Origin: an uncultured Pelagibacteraceae bacterium
Lineage (GTDB): Bacteria > Pseudomonadota > Alphaproteobacteria > Pelagibacterales > Pelagibacteraceae
Direction of reading: 5' to 3'
NCBI GenBank assembly: GCA_902615445.1
Contig: CACMOQ010000001.1
Coordinates: 22,025-86,024 of the forward strand
Length of the DNA stretch: 64,000 nucleotides
Shown here: in pieces, positions 8,318 to 16,526 of the stretch
Numbering within the stretch: the first letter of the stretch is position 1
How the letters are laid out: every line of letters starts with the position of its first letter
Notes under the pieces: model-generated
Databases searched by the model: none
Seen by the model: only the letters and a program-made list of their open reading frames with translations
Told to the model about the DNA's origin: nothing
Position numbers and translations under genes: made by a program

Positions 8318-9362
8318 AAAACTCAATGACTTTAGAATGCCTGCAGAATGGGAAAATCAAAAGTCTGTATGGATTGCTTGGCCTTATAATAAATATGATT
8401 GGCCAGGATTATATAAATCTATTCCTAAAGTAGTTTTAGAGATAATTTATAAAATTTCTAAAAGCCAAACAGTTAATTTGTTAGTTCATAAAAAAGTTAA
8501 AAAAATTAAAAAGTTAATTCAATTAAGCAAAATTAAGAATATTAATTTTCATAAAATTAAAACTGACAGAATTTGGTTAAGAGATTCAGGACCGATATTT
8601 TTAATTAACAAAAAAATTAAAAAAAAATTAATATTAGATTTTCGATTCAATGGATGGGCTAAATACAATAATTTCAATAATGATAATAAAATTACTGATA
8701 AAATAAGTAAGTTGGTCAAATTAAAAAAAATTGAGCCAGTTATAAAAAAAAATAAAAATTTAATAAAAGTAATAATGGAAGGTGGAGCTTTTGATGTTAA
8801 TGGTGTGGGATCAATAATATTAACTGAGGAATGCTTATTGAGCAAGATTCAAGAGAGAAATAAAGATTTAAAAAAAAAAGACTATGAGAAATTATTTAGC
8901 AAATATTTAAATATCAAAAATTTTATATGGTTAAAAAAAGGAATTATAGGAGATGACACTCATGGTCATGTTGATGATATTTCAAGATTTGTCTCTAAGA
9001 ATACGATTATGACAGCAATTGAAAGTAATAAAAAAGACAAAAATTACAAAAATCTTTATGAAAATTTAGATATCTTAAAAAAATCTAAAAATCAAAATGG
9101 GCGAAAATTTAAAATCGTAAAAGTGCCTATGCCTTCACCTATTTATATAAAAAAAACTAGAGTCCCTGCAAGTTACCTAAATTTTTATATTTGTAATAAA
9201 AAAGTACTATTACCAATTTTTAAAGTAAAAGAGGATAATATTGCTATTAAAATTTTTAGAAATTTTTTTAAAAATAAAAAAATTGAAACAGTTGACTGTA
9301 GTAAATTGATATGGGGTTTTGGGGCAATACATTGCATGACACAGCAAGAACCTAAAATCTAG
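8310..9362 (+). CDS. aguA: Agmatine deiminase
   Basis: Agmatine deiminase of 350 residues, a member of the peptidyl-arginine-deiminase fold. Motifs in order are MPAEWENQKSVWIAWP at the N-terminus, RDSGPIF (about 91), GGAFDVNG (about 154), DDTHGHVDDISRF (about 215) and the catalytic cysteine C342 in GAIHCMTQQEP. It converts agmatine to N-carbamoylputrescine and ammonia, the step before AguB. The lysine and asparagine load is high, as expected at this base composition. The TAG stop abuts the stop of the convergent transporter gene with no bases between (TAGCTA). Confidence 0.94.
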   Translation: MNEKLNDFRMPAEWENQKSVWIAWPYNKYDWPGLYKSIPKVVLEIIYKISKSQTVNLLVHKKVKKIKKLIQLSKIKNINFHKIKTDRIWLRDSGPIFLINKKIKKKLILDFRFNGWAKYNNFNNDNKITDKISKLVKLKKIEPVIKKNKNLIKVIMEGGAFDVNGVGSIILTEECLLSKIQERNKDLKKKDYEKLFSKYLNIKNFIWLKKGIIGDDTHGHVDDISRFVSKNTIMTAIESNKKDKNYKNLYENLDILKKSKNQNGRKFKIVKVPMPSPIYIKKTRVPASYLNFYICNKKVLLPIFKVKEDNIAIKIFRNFFKNKKIETVDCSKLIWGFGAIHCMTQQEPKI

Positions 9363-9911
9363 CTAAGCTGCTTTAAGTGTACCAAGTAATAGTCTAAAGG
9401 GAATCAGCATTATTAAAGCTACAAAAAATTTTACTGCTAAGTCTCCAAAAGATAAGGTTATCCAAGGTATTCCTGTTCCGTAGAAAGATATTGAAAAAAA
9501 TAAAAAAGTATCAACTGTTGATCCAATCAAAGATGACGTCAAAGGAGCAACAAACCATTTTTTTTGTCTCAACTGATCAAATATTTGCACATCTAAAAGT
9601 TGTGCAATTATAAAGGCTGTTCCTGATCCAATTGCAATTCTTATGGATATAAGATCTGTAAAATTTGTTGAAAATATTAGTGTAAATAAAATTCCTATTG
9701 TAAAACCAATATAAACAATTTTTCTAGCAACTATCTTACCAAATGATCTATTAGCTAAATCTGTAATTAAAAAAGCAATAGGATAACTAAATGCCCCATA
9801 AGTTAATATTTCCTCTAAACCATTATATTTAATTGGAAATTGAACTAAATAATTAGATGCCAGTACAACTAAACCCATTAAAAATGAGAGAATAAAAAAT
9901 ATCTTTTTCAT
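9363..9911 (-). CDS. VUT-family (YhhQ-like) queuosine-precursor transporter
   Basis: Membrane protein of 182 residues with about six hydrophobic segments. The segment [22 protein letters not shown] is typical of the VUT/YhhQ family, which imports queuosine precursors such as preQ0 or preQ1. The start overlaps the rpmB stop by 4 bp (ATGA), so it is coupled to ribosomal protein L28. That coupling to translation genes fits a tRNA-modification role, but the substrate is inferred from the family only. Confidence 0.8.
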   Translation of the reverse strand: MKKIFFILSFLMGLVVLASNYLVQFPIKYNGLEEILTYGAFSYPIAFLITDLANRSFGKIVARKIVYIGFTIGILFTLIFSTNFTDLISIRIAIGSGTAFIIAQLLDVQIFDQLRQKKWFVAPLTSSLIGSTVDTFLFFSISFYGTGIPWITLSFGDLAVKFFVALIMLIPFRLLLGTLKAA

Positions 9912-10225
9912 TGAGCTGTTTTAGATTGAACCTGTTTCTTTTGAAACGGAGATTTAATAAGCAAGTTTTTTTTTAATTTTTTTAATCTTGGTGATAAGTT
10001 TTTATTTTTAACAGTTTTAAGGAATTCATCAAAACTACCTTTTTTATCAACAGATCTTACACCTGCATTGCTGACCGTGAGCTTCATGCTTCTTTTTAAA
10101 AGTTCACTTGTAAACTTTACTTTTTTTAAGTTTGGTAAAAATCTTCTTTTTGTCTTATTATTCGCATGACTTACGTTGTGTCCTTTAAGAGGAATTTTAC
10201 CAGTGAGTTCACATTTTTTCGACAT
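9908..10225 (-). CDS. rpmB: 50S ribosomal protein L28
   Basis: L28 of 105 residues with the conserved start [33 protein letters not shown]. The basic C-terminus is somewhat longer than in many bacteria. A clear promoter lies immediately upstream at 10238-10266, leaving a leader of only about six bases and no Shine-Dalgarno sequence. The next gene, the VUT transporter, overlaps by 4 bp. Confidence 0.96.
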   Translation of the reverse strand: MSKKCELTGKIPLKGHNVSHANNKTKRRFLPNLKKVKFTSELLKRSMKLTVSNAGVRSVDKKGSFDEFLKTVKNKNLSPRLKKLKKNLLIKSPFQKKQVQSKTAQ

Positions 10226-10237
10226 AATAACAAAAAG

Positions 10238-10266
10238 TATATAAATTGAGATTACGACCGCGTCAA
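10238..10266 (-). promoter_or_regulatory. Sigma-70-type promoter of rpmB
   Basis: Read on the minus strand there is TTGACG (10266-10261), a 17 bp spacer and TATATA (10243-10238), close to the housekeeping consensus. The predicted start near 10231 leaves only about six untranslated bases before the rpmB ATG at 10225. Confidence 0.65.
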
Positions 10267-10277
10267 GTTTATATAAT

Positions 10278-11330
10278 TTAAGAAATTGTTTTTTTTCCTA
10301 TTATTTCACTAAAGTGCTTAACACCATCTTTTAACATCAATTCCTTTAGCTCTTTTTTAATTAGGTTCACAATATTAGGTCCTCTGTAAACCATCCCTGT
10401 ATAAAGTTGGATGTAACTTGCTCCGGCCAAAAACTTCTTATAAGCACTTATTCCTGAGTCCACTCCCCCAACTCCAATTATTTTAATTTTTTTACCTATA
10501 ATTTCATAAAATTTTTCAATCAATTTTGTTGATTTTTCCTCTATCGGTTTTCCTGAAAGGCCACCTTTTTGATGTTTTTGAATATCATTTAGTTCATCTC
10601 TGGTTGAGTCTGAAGTATTAGATAAAATTACTGCTTCTATATTATTTTTTAAAAGAACATCAGATATTTTAGGTATTTCTTGATCCTTTATATCAGGCGA
10701 AACCTTAACAACGATTGGAATGTTCGAATTAAGGACTGTTTTTTCATTATTAATAATTTGTAGTAATTTATTCAACTTATTTTGATCATGAAAATTTCTA
10801 AGCTCTTCTGTATTAGGAGATGAAATGTTGATTGTAATATAATCAGCAATTCTATGAAAGGCTTTTAAACATTCGATATAGTCGTTGTGTCTATTATTTG
10901 TATCTTTATTAGGACCAATATTAATTCCAAGTAAGCCGATCTGTTTGTTTGATAAAATCCTATCAGCAATATTTTTTGCACCTAAGTTATTAAAACCTAA
11001 TCTATTTATTAAGGCTTCATCCTCTACTAGTCTAAAAACTCTAGGTTTAGGATTGCCGTATTGTCTTAGAGGTGTAACGGTACCAGCTTCTACAAAACCA
11101 AATCCAAGCTTAAACAATGAATTATAAACTTCAGCATTTTTATCAAATCCAGCTGCTACTCCAATTGGATTAACTATGTCTTTATTAAATAATTTAGTTT
11201 TAAATAAGTCATTATCTTTATTCGAATCTAAAATATTTGGAACAAAATTCAACTTTAACGATTTTATTGCTAAACTATGTGCTATCTCTGGATCTAGTTT
11301 AAAAATTAAAGATCTTAAATTTGAAAACAT
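10278..11330 (-). CDS. pyrD: Dihydroorotate dehydrogenase, quinone-dependent (class 2)
   Basis: Class 2 PyrD of 350 residues, oxidising dihydroorotate to orotate in pyrimidine synthesis and passing electrons to the membrane quinone pool. Motifs include [14 protein letters not shown] (about 55), [37 protein letters not shown], and the FMN-phosphate site [20 protein letters not shown] near the C-terminus. The N-terminal helices [15 protein letters not shown] match the membrane-associating region of class 2 enzymes. It starts 1 bp inside the lysS stop. Confidence 0.95.
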   Translation of the reverse strand: MFSNLRSLIFKLDPEIAHSLAIKSLKLNFVPNILDSNKDNDLFKTKLFNKDIVNPIGVAAGFDKNAEVYNSLFKLGFGFVEAGTVTPLRQYGNPKPRVFRLVEDEALINRLGFNNLGAKNIADRILSNKQIGLLGINIGPNKDTNNRHNDYIECLKAFHRIADYITINISSPNTEELRNFHDQNKLNKLLQIINNEKTVLNSNIPIVVKVSPDIKDQEIPKISDVLLKNNIEAVILSNTSDSTRDELNDIQKHQKGGLSGKPIEEKSTKLIEKFYEIIGKKIKIIGVGGVDSGISAYKKFLAGASYIQLYTGMVYRGPNIVNLIKKELKELMLKDGVKHFSEIIGKKTIS

Positions 11331-12892
11331 TATTTAATTCTACTTATTATAAGATCTTTTGTTTCTTTAACACCAAAAAAACTTATAAAAAAACCCATTC
11401 GAGGACCATTTTCGTCTCCAAAAACAACTTCATAAATCAATCTAAACCAATCTCTTAAATTTTCTGAATATCCGTTATCTTTTCCAGTTGAATAGATTAA
11501 TGTTTGAATATCCTCTGGAGACATTTTATCATTACATTCATCAAGTGTTTTGATTAATGCCTCTAATGCCTTTTTTTCTTTTTGATCAGGTGTTTTATAT
11601 TTCTTTTTAGTTTTAATTACATCGTTGAAATATTTTATTGCATATCCAACTAGATCGTCAAAGATAGGCTGTTCTTTTTCAGAAATATTTTCTTTATATC
11701 TTTTAACAAATTTCCACAAAAGTTCTTTATTTTCGGCATTACTTGTTTCAACGAGGTTTAATAGCATCGAAAAAGACATAATCATTTTTTCTCTAGGAAC
11801 TTTTCCATTATGTACATGCCAAACCGGGTTCATCAATAATTGAAGTTCGTCTTGAGTTTTAGCCTTCTCTATAAGTTCAAGATATTCATCAACTGCTTTT
11901 GGAACTATCTCGTTGTATAGTTTTTTTGCTCTTTTTGGATTTTGATACATATAAAGTGATAAACTTTCTGGAGAAGCGTAATCTAACCACTGTTCTATTG
12001 TAATTCCATTACCTTTTGATTTGGAAATTTTTTCTCCTTTTTCATCTAAAAAAAGTTCATAAGCAAAACCCGCTGGGTTTTTTTTTCCAATCAAGTTAAT
12101 TATTTTAGTTGATAAAATTGCGCTTTCGATTAAATCTTTGCCATACATTTCAAAATCTACATCTAAAGCATACCACCTCATTGCCCAGTCAACCTTCCAT
12201 TGTAATTTACAATGACCGTCTAAAATACTAGAGGCTAAATCTTTACCATCATTATCAAAGACTATTTCTGACTTTTCTTTATTAATTTTTTTAACTGGAA
12301 TTTCTAAAACGCGATTTGTGTCTGGACAAATTGGTAAAAATGGGCTGTAAGTTTTTTGTCGTTCCTTTCCTAAAGTAGGTAAAATAATATTCATAATCTG
12401 CTCGTAATTTTCTAAAATAATTTTAAGAGTTGAATTAAAAAAACCTGATTTATAAAGATTAGTAGAGCTTTTAAAATCATATTTAAAATTAAAATCATTT
12501 AAAAAACTTTTTAATTTTTCATTATTATGTTCACCAAAACTTTTATATTTATTAAAAGGGTCCGGAACTTGTGTCAAAGGCTTATGAAGATTTTTTTCTA
12601 AAATTTCTTTATTCGGTACATTGTCTGGAACTTTTCTAAGACCGTCCATATCATCTGAAAATGTGATTATTTCTGCTGGAACATCAGTTAAATGTTTTAA
12701 TGCATTAACTATCATTGATGTTCTTGCAACCTCACCAAAAGTTCCAATATGAGGAAGTCCACTGGGTCCATAACCTGTTTGCAGAGTAATTTTTCCTTTT
12801 TTTTCAATAATAGATTTTCTTTCTCTAAGCATTTTTTTTGCTTCAACAAACGGCCAAGCACTTGTTTTGTCTAAATTCTCTTTTTTAATCAT
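11330..12892 (-). CDS. lysS: Lysyl-tRNA synthetase, class I
   Basis: Class I-type LysRS of 520 residues, the form found in archaea, spirochaetes and Alphaproteobacteria rather than the class II enzyme of E. coli. The HIGH motif appears as PSGLPHIGTFGE (about 44-55), and the KMSKS motif as KISKSKGNG near residue 288. It charges tRNA-Lys in the cytoplasm. It is co-directional with pyrD (1 bp overlap) and divergent from trkH across 88 bp. The family assignment is firm; it supports an alphaproteobacterial origin. Confidence 0.95.
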   Translation of the reverse strand: MIKKENLDKTSAWPFVEAKKMLRERKSIIEKKGKITLQTGYGPSGLPHIGTFGEVARTSMIVNALKHLTDVPAEIITFSDDMDGLRKVPDNVPNKEILEKNLHKPLTQVPDPFNKYKSFGEHNNEKLKSFLNDFNFKYDFKSSTNLYKSGFFNSTLKIILENYEQIMNIILPTLGKERQKTYSPFLPICPDTNRVLEIPVKKINKEKSEIVFDNDGKDLASSILDGHCKLQWKVDWAMRWYALDVDFEMYGKDLIESAILSTKIINLIGKKNPAGFAYELFLDEKGEKISKSKGNGITIEQWLDYASPESLSLYMYQNPKRAKKLYNEIVPKAVDEYLELIEKAKTQDELQLLMNPVWHVHNGKVPREKMIMSFSMLLNLVETSNAENKELLWKFVKRYKENISEKEQPIFDDLVGYAIKYFNDVIKTKKKYKTPDQKEKKALEALIKTLDECNDKMSPEDIQTLIYSTGKDNGYSENLRDWFRLIYEVVFGDENGPRMGFFISFFGVKETKDLIISRIK

Positions 12893-12980
12893 GAATAATT
12901 CAAATATAATCTAATATTAGTGGTTAAGTTTATTCTTATAGAGTTGAAATTTATTTACCATAAAATAATCTCTTTTCAAA

Positions 12981-14420
12981 ATGTCTAATTATAAAACAGT
13001 TTTTTTTACTTTAGGGATATTACAGATAATTCTTGGAATTTTTATGTTCATTCCAATATTGGCTCAATTTTTTTATCAAGAAATTGACTCATCTTTTTTT
13101 GGCGCTTCTATAGTAACAATTATTTTTGGTACATTATTTTTCTTATCAAATCTGGACCACGAAAATAAATTAAATTTACAACAAGCCTTTTTATTGACCA
13201 CCTTATCCTGGCTAAGTGTAGCTGTTTTTGGATCTTTACCTTTTTTTTTCTCAAATCTGGATTTCTCATTTACCAATGCTTTTTTTGAGAGTATGTCTGG
13301 CATTACTACCACTGGTTCAACTGTCATTGCGAATTTAGAAAATATGCCAAAAAGTATTCTTTTGTGGAGAGCAATACTTCAATGGTTAGGTGGCATAGGT
13401 ATAATTATAATGGCAATAACGCTCATGCCAATAATGAATGTGGGGGGTATGCAATTATTTAAAATTTCAAGTAACGACTCTTCTGAAAAAGTGCTTCCTA
13501 AATCAAAAGAAATCGCTGTTAGGTTAATCTATATCTATTCGGCTCTAACAATGATGTGTGCGTTAACTTATTATTGGTTCGGGATGAGTCTTTTTGACAG
13601 TATAACCCACTCAATGACAACTTTAGCCACTGGTGGATTTTCGAATTACAATGAGTCAATCGGTTTTTTTGATAGTTTAGCCATTGAAATTTCAGCTATG
13701 TTTTTTATAATTTTAGGCAGCCTACCATTTATTTCATATATTAAATTTATTAATGGAAACAAAGACATCTTTTTTTCAGATACTCAAATAAAAACTTTCT
13801 TTAAAGTAATATTCATAAGTATTATAATTTTATCGGTATATCTGATTTTCGATAACCCAGATTCTTATGACCTACGTTCAATATTATTTAATGTAATATC
13901 TATTCTTACTGGAACTGGTTATGTCAATGCGCAATTTGATAACTGGGGAGGTTTTTCTTTATTGGTATTCTTGTCTTTAATGTTTATTGGTGGATGTGCA
14001 GGATCAACAACTTGTGGTGTAAAAATTTTCAGATTTCAGATATTATATTTATTTATAACAAATCAACTAAAAAAGATAATTTATCCCAAGGGAGTATTTA
14101 TTATAAAATATAATCAAAGTTCAATTGATCAAAAATTTATCTCGTCCATAATTTCGTTTATTTTTTTTTACTTTGTAATTTTCTTCATTTTAACTGCACT
14201 ACTCTCTTTAACTGGTCTTGACTTTGTCACGGCAATTTCTGGAGCCGCAACATCGATTTCTAATGTCGGGCCAGGACTTGGGTCAGAGATAGGTCCAAAT
14301 GGTAATTTTTCATCTTTACCTGATCTATCTAAATGGATCCTATCTTTAGGCATGATTCTAGGTAGATTAGAATTGTTTGCAATATTAGTTTTATTTTTAC
14401 CGTCATTTTGGAGAAATTAA
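12981..14420 (+). CDS. trkH: TrkH-family potassium uptake channel subunit
   Basis: Polytopic membrane protein of 479 residues with repeated pore motifs of the TrkH/KtrB family: SGITTTGSTV (about 105), TTLATGGFSNYN (about 215), GTGYVNAQFDNWG (about 312) and the last pore region with SNVGPGLG (about 427). The segment LLWRAILQWLGGIGIIIMAI is characteristic of TrkH. It takes up potassium with a cytoplasmic NAD-binding TrkA subunit, which is not in this window. Its stop TAA shares an A with the ampG start (TAATG). Confidence 0.94.
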   Translation: MSNYKTVFFTLGILQIILGIFMFIPILAQFFYQEIDSSFFGASIVTIIFGTLFFLSNLDHENKLNLQQAFLLTTLSWLSVAVFGSLPFFFSNLDFSFTNAFFESMSGITTTGSTVIANLENMPKSILLWRAILQWLGGIGIIIMAITLMPIMNVGGMQLFKISSNDSSEKVLPKSKEIAVRLIYIYSALTMMCALTYYWFGMSLFDSITHSMTTLATGGFSNYNESIGFFDSLAIEISAMFFIILGSLPFISYIKFINGNKDIFFSDTQIKTFFKVIFISIIILSVYLIFDNPDSYDLRSILFNVISILTGTGYVNAQFDNWGGFSLLVFLSLMFIGGCAGSTTCGVKIFRFQILYLFITNQLKKIIYPKGVFIIKYNQSSIDQKFISSIISFIFFYFVIFFILTALLSLTGLDFVTAISGAATSISNVGPGLGSEIGPNGNFSSLPDLSKWILSLGMILGRLELFAILVLFLPSFWRN

Positions 14421-15799
14421 TGATGATAGAATTTAAAAAACAGCCTTTTTCAAAAACTTTCTCCATTTACTTTGATCGAAGAATGTTAAAAATTTTGTTA
14501 TTAGGCGCAATTTCAGGTTTCCCTTGGGTATTAATTGGAAGCAGCCTTAGCTTATGGTTAAAAGAAGATGGACTTAGTAGATCAACAATAGGATGGGCAG
14601 GCTTAATTTTTGGAGTTTATGCGTTTAATTACTTGTGGGCGCCTTTAGTAGATAGAATACAAATACCTTTTTTAACGAAAAAAGTCGGTCATAGAAGAGG
14701 GTGGATAATTTTAATGCAAATTATTATTTTATTTTCACTTATTTTGTGGAGTATTTCTAATCCAACACTCAATCTAGCTTTTGTAATTTCCGTAGGATTA
14801 ATTATTGCTGTTGCATCCGCTACGCAAGACATAACTGTAGATGCTTTAAGAATCGAGCAAATCGGAGAAAATGAGGGGAAATCAATGGCTGCAGGTGCAG
14901 CAATGGCCGTGGTTGGTTGGTGGAGTGGTTATAAGCTTGGAGGTGTAATCTCTTTATTTTCTGCTGAATTTTTGCAGAACAGAGGATTTGAAAATTATTG
15001 GCAATTAACATTTTTAATTTTAGGCATCTTAATTATTTTAATGAATGTTGGTTTAATGTTTATAAATGAAAAAGGTGGTAAAGAAAGACAAACTAAACAA
15101 GAAGAAAATGATAAATTAATCTCAAATCAACTTGGAAATGAAAATCTTTTCCCACAATTTTTGATATGGATTGGGGGAACAATAACTGGCCCTATAATCA
15201 GTTTTTTTAAAAAAAATGGGTTTTCTATTGCAATCGGAATTCTTGGTTTCGTTTTTCTATTCAAAGTAGGTGAAGCTTTTCTAGGAAGAATGTCGATTAT
15301 TTTTTATAAAGAAATTGGATTCAGCAAATCTGATATCGCTATTTATTCAAAAACTTTAGGATGGATAACAACGGTAGTATTCACACTTTTAGGGGGATTG
15401 TTTGTTATTAGATCTGGAGTTTTGAAAGCAATGTTTATGGCTGGGATTATTATGGCAAGTACCAATCTTTTATTTAGTGTTCTAGCCTGGTCTGAAAAAT
15501 CAGAAATCTTATTTGCTTTTGCTGTCATTTTTGATGACATGGCTGCTGCGTTTGCGACTGTTGCTTTTGTTGCCTTTATATCTCTTTTAGTAGACAGAAC
15601 TTATACTGCAACTCAGTATGCCCTATTGGCATCAATTGGCACAGCAGGAAGAACAACCCTGGCTTCATCTTCGGGGGCACTTGTAGACTGGTTAAATGGT
15701 GACTGGGGTGTATTTTTTATATTAACAGCATTAATGGTAATTCCATCTCTTATTATATTGTGGATAATGAAAAATAAACTCAAACTTAGTGAAAAATAA
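14420..15799 (+). CDS. ampG: AmpG-like muropeptide permease (major facilitator)
   Basis: Major facilitator of about 459 residues from the ATG at 14420, which overlaps the trkH TAA and has GGAGAAA just upstream. A TTG at 14408 would extend it by four residues and is less likely. About 12 membrane segments are visible. The N-terminal GAISGFPWVLIGSSLSLWLKEDGLSRSTIGWAGLI and SATQDITVDALRIEQ match AmpG. It would import anhydro-muropeptides for cell-wall recycling. The following NlpC/P60 protein supports a peptidoglycan context. Confidence 0.88.
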   Translation: MMIEFKKQPFSKTFSIYFDRRMLKILLLGAISGFPWVLIGSSLSLWLKEDGLSRSTIGWAGLIFGVYAFNYLWAPLVDRIQIPFLTKKVGHRRGWIILMQIIILFSLILWSISNPTLNLAFVISVGLIIAVASATQDITVDALRIEQIGENEGKSMAAGAAMAVVGWWSGYKLGGVISLFSAEFLQNRGFENYWQLTFLILGILIILMNVGLMFINEKGGKERQTKQEENDKLISNQLGNENLFPQFLIWIGGTITGPIISFFKKNGFSIAIGILGFVFLFKVGEAFLGRMSIIFYKEIGFSKSDIAIYSKTLGWITTVVFTLLGGLFVIRSGVLKAMFMAGIIMASTNLLFSVLAWSEKSEILFAFAVIFDDMAAAFATVAFVAFISLLVDRTYTATQYALLASIGTAGRTTLASSSGALVDWLNGDWGVFFILTALMVIPSLIILWIMKNKLKLSEK

Positions 15800-16526
15800 T
15801 TTTTTTAATAAATCGATTGGAAATATAAATTCACGGCCTTTTTTAAATTCAGAGGTAACATCTCAAATTCTATATGGAGAAAAATTCAAAATTTTATCAA
15901 AAAATAAAGGCTGGGTAAAAATTAAAACTAGATACGATAATTATACTGGTTTTATCAAAAGTCATAAATTTCTTAAAAAATTTAAACCGACAAATAAAGT
16001 TTATAAACTTCGGTCAAGAATATTTAGAAAAAAGGATAATAAATTTTTTAAGACAAAAAATTTTTTGTATTTTGGCTCAGGAATTTCGGTTATTAGTAAA
16101 AGTAAAGGTTTTTTTGAATTTGAAAAAGATAAATGGATAAAAATTTGTGACACAAAGAAGATTAATCATTTGGAAAAAAACTTAATAAAAATTATTAAAT
16201 TGTTTTTAAATGTCAAATATTTGTGGGGTGGAAAATCATCTGAGGGTATTGATTGCTCTGCGTTAATACAAATCTTCTTTTATTATAATAGAATTTTTTT
16301 TCCTAGAGATACAAAAGATCAATTAAAATATTTTAAAAAAATTTCTGATAGAAAAAATTTAAAAAAAAAAATTATTTTTTGGAAAGGACATGTTGCATAT
16401 TGTCTAAATAAAAAAAACTTAATACACGCCTATGGTCCAAGAAAGAAAGTTTTAATAATGAATATAAATAAAACTATCAATAAGATATTTAAAGATACAA
16501 AATTAAAACCTATATATATTAAATAA
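15789..16526 (+). CDS. NlpC/P60 cysteine peptidase with N-terminal SH3-like region
   Basis: Protein of 245 residues starting with GTG at 15789, 11 bp inside ampG; no ATG offers a better start. Residues 15-60 look like a bacterial SH3 domain. The C-terminal half is NlpC/P60, with C156 in GIDCSALIQ, H201 in GHVAYC and H213 in LIHAYG forming the expected catalytic set. Such enzymes cut D-Glu to diaminopimelate bonds in murein peptides. No signal peptide is visible, so it probably processes peptides in the cytoplasm after AmpG import. It overlaps the next gene by 1 bp. Confidence 0.82.
   Translation: MKNNFFNKSIGNINSRPFLNSEVTSQILYGEKFKILSKNKGWVKIKTRYDNYTGFIKSHKFLKKFKPTNKVYKLRSRIFRKKDNKFFKTKNFLYFGSGISVISKSKGFFEFEKDKWIKICDTKKINHLEKNLIKIIKLFLNVKYLWGGKSSEGIDCSALIQIFFYYNRIFFPRDTKDQLKYFKKISDRKNLKKKIIFWKGHVAYCLNKKNLIHAYGPRKKVLIMNINKTINKIFKDTKLKPIYIK

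Noticed and set aside
12893..12980. Divergent promoters between lysS and trkH
   Set aside because: Several TATA-like and TTGAAA-like words occur, but none pairs with correct spacing well enough to annotate in such AT-rich DNA.
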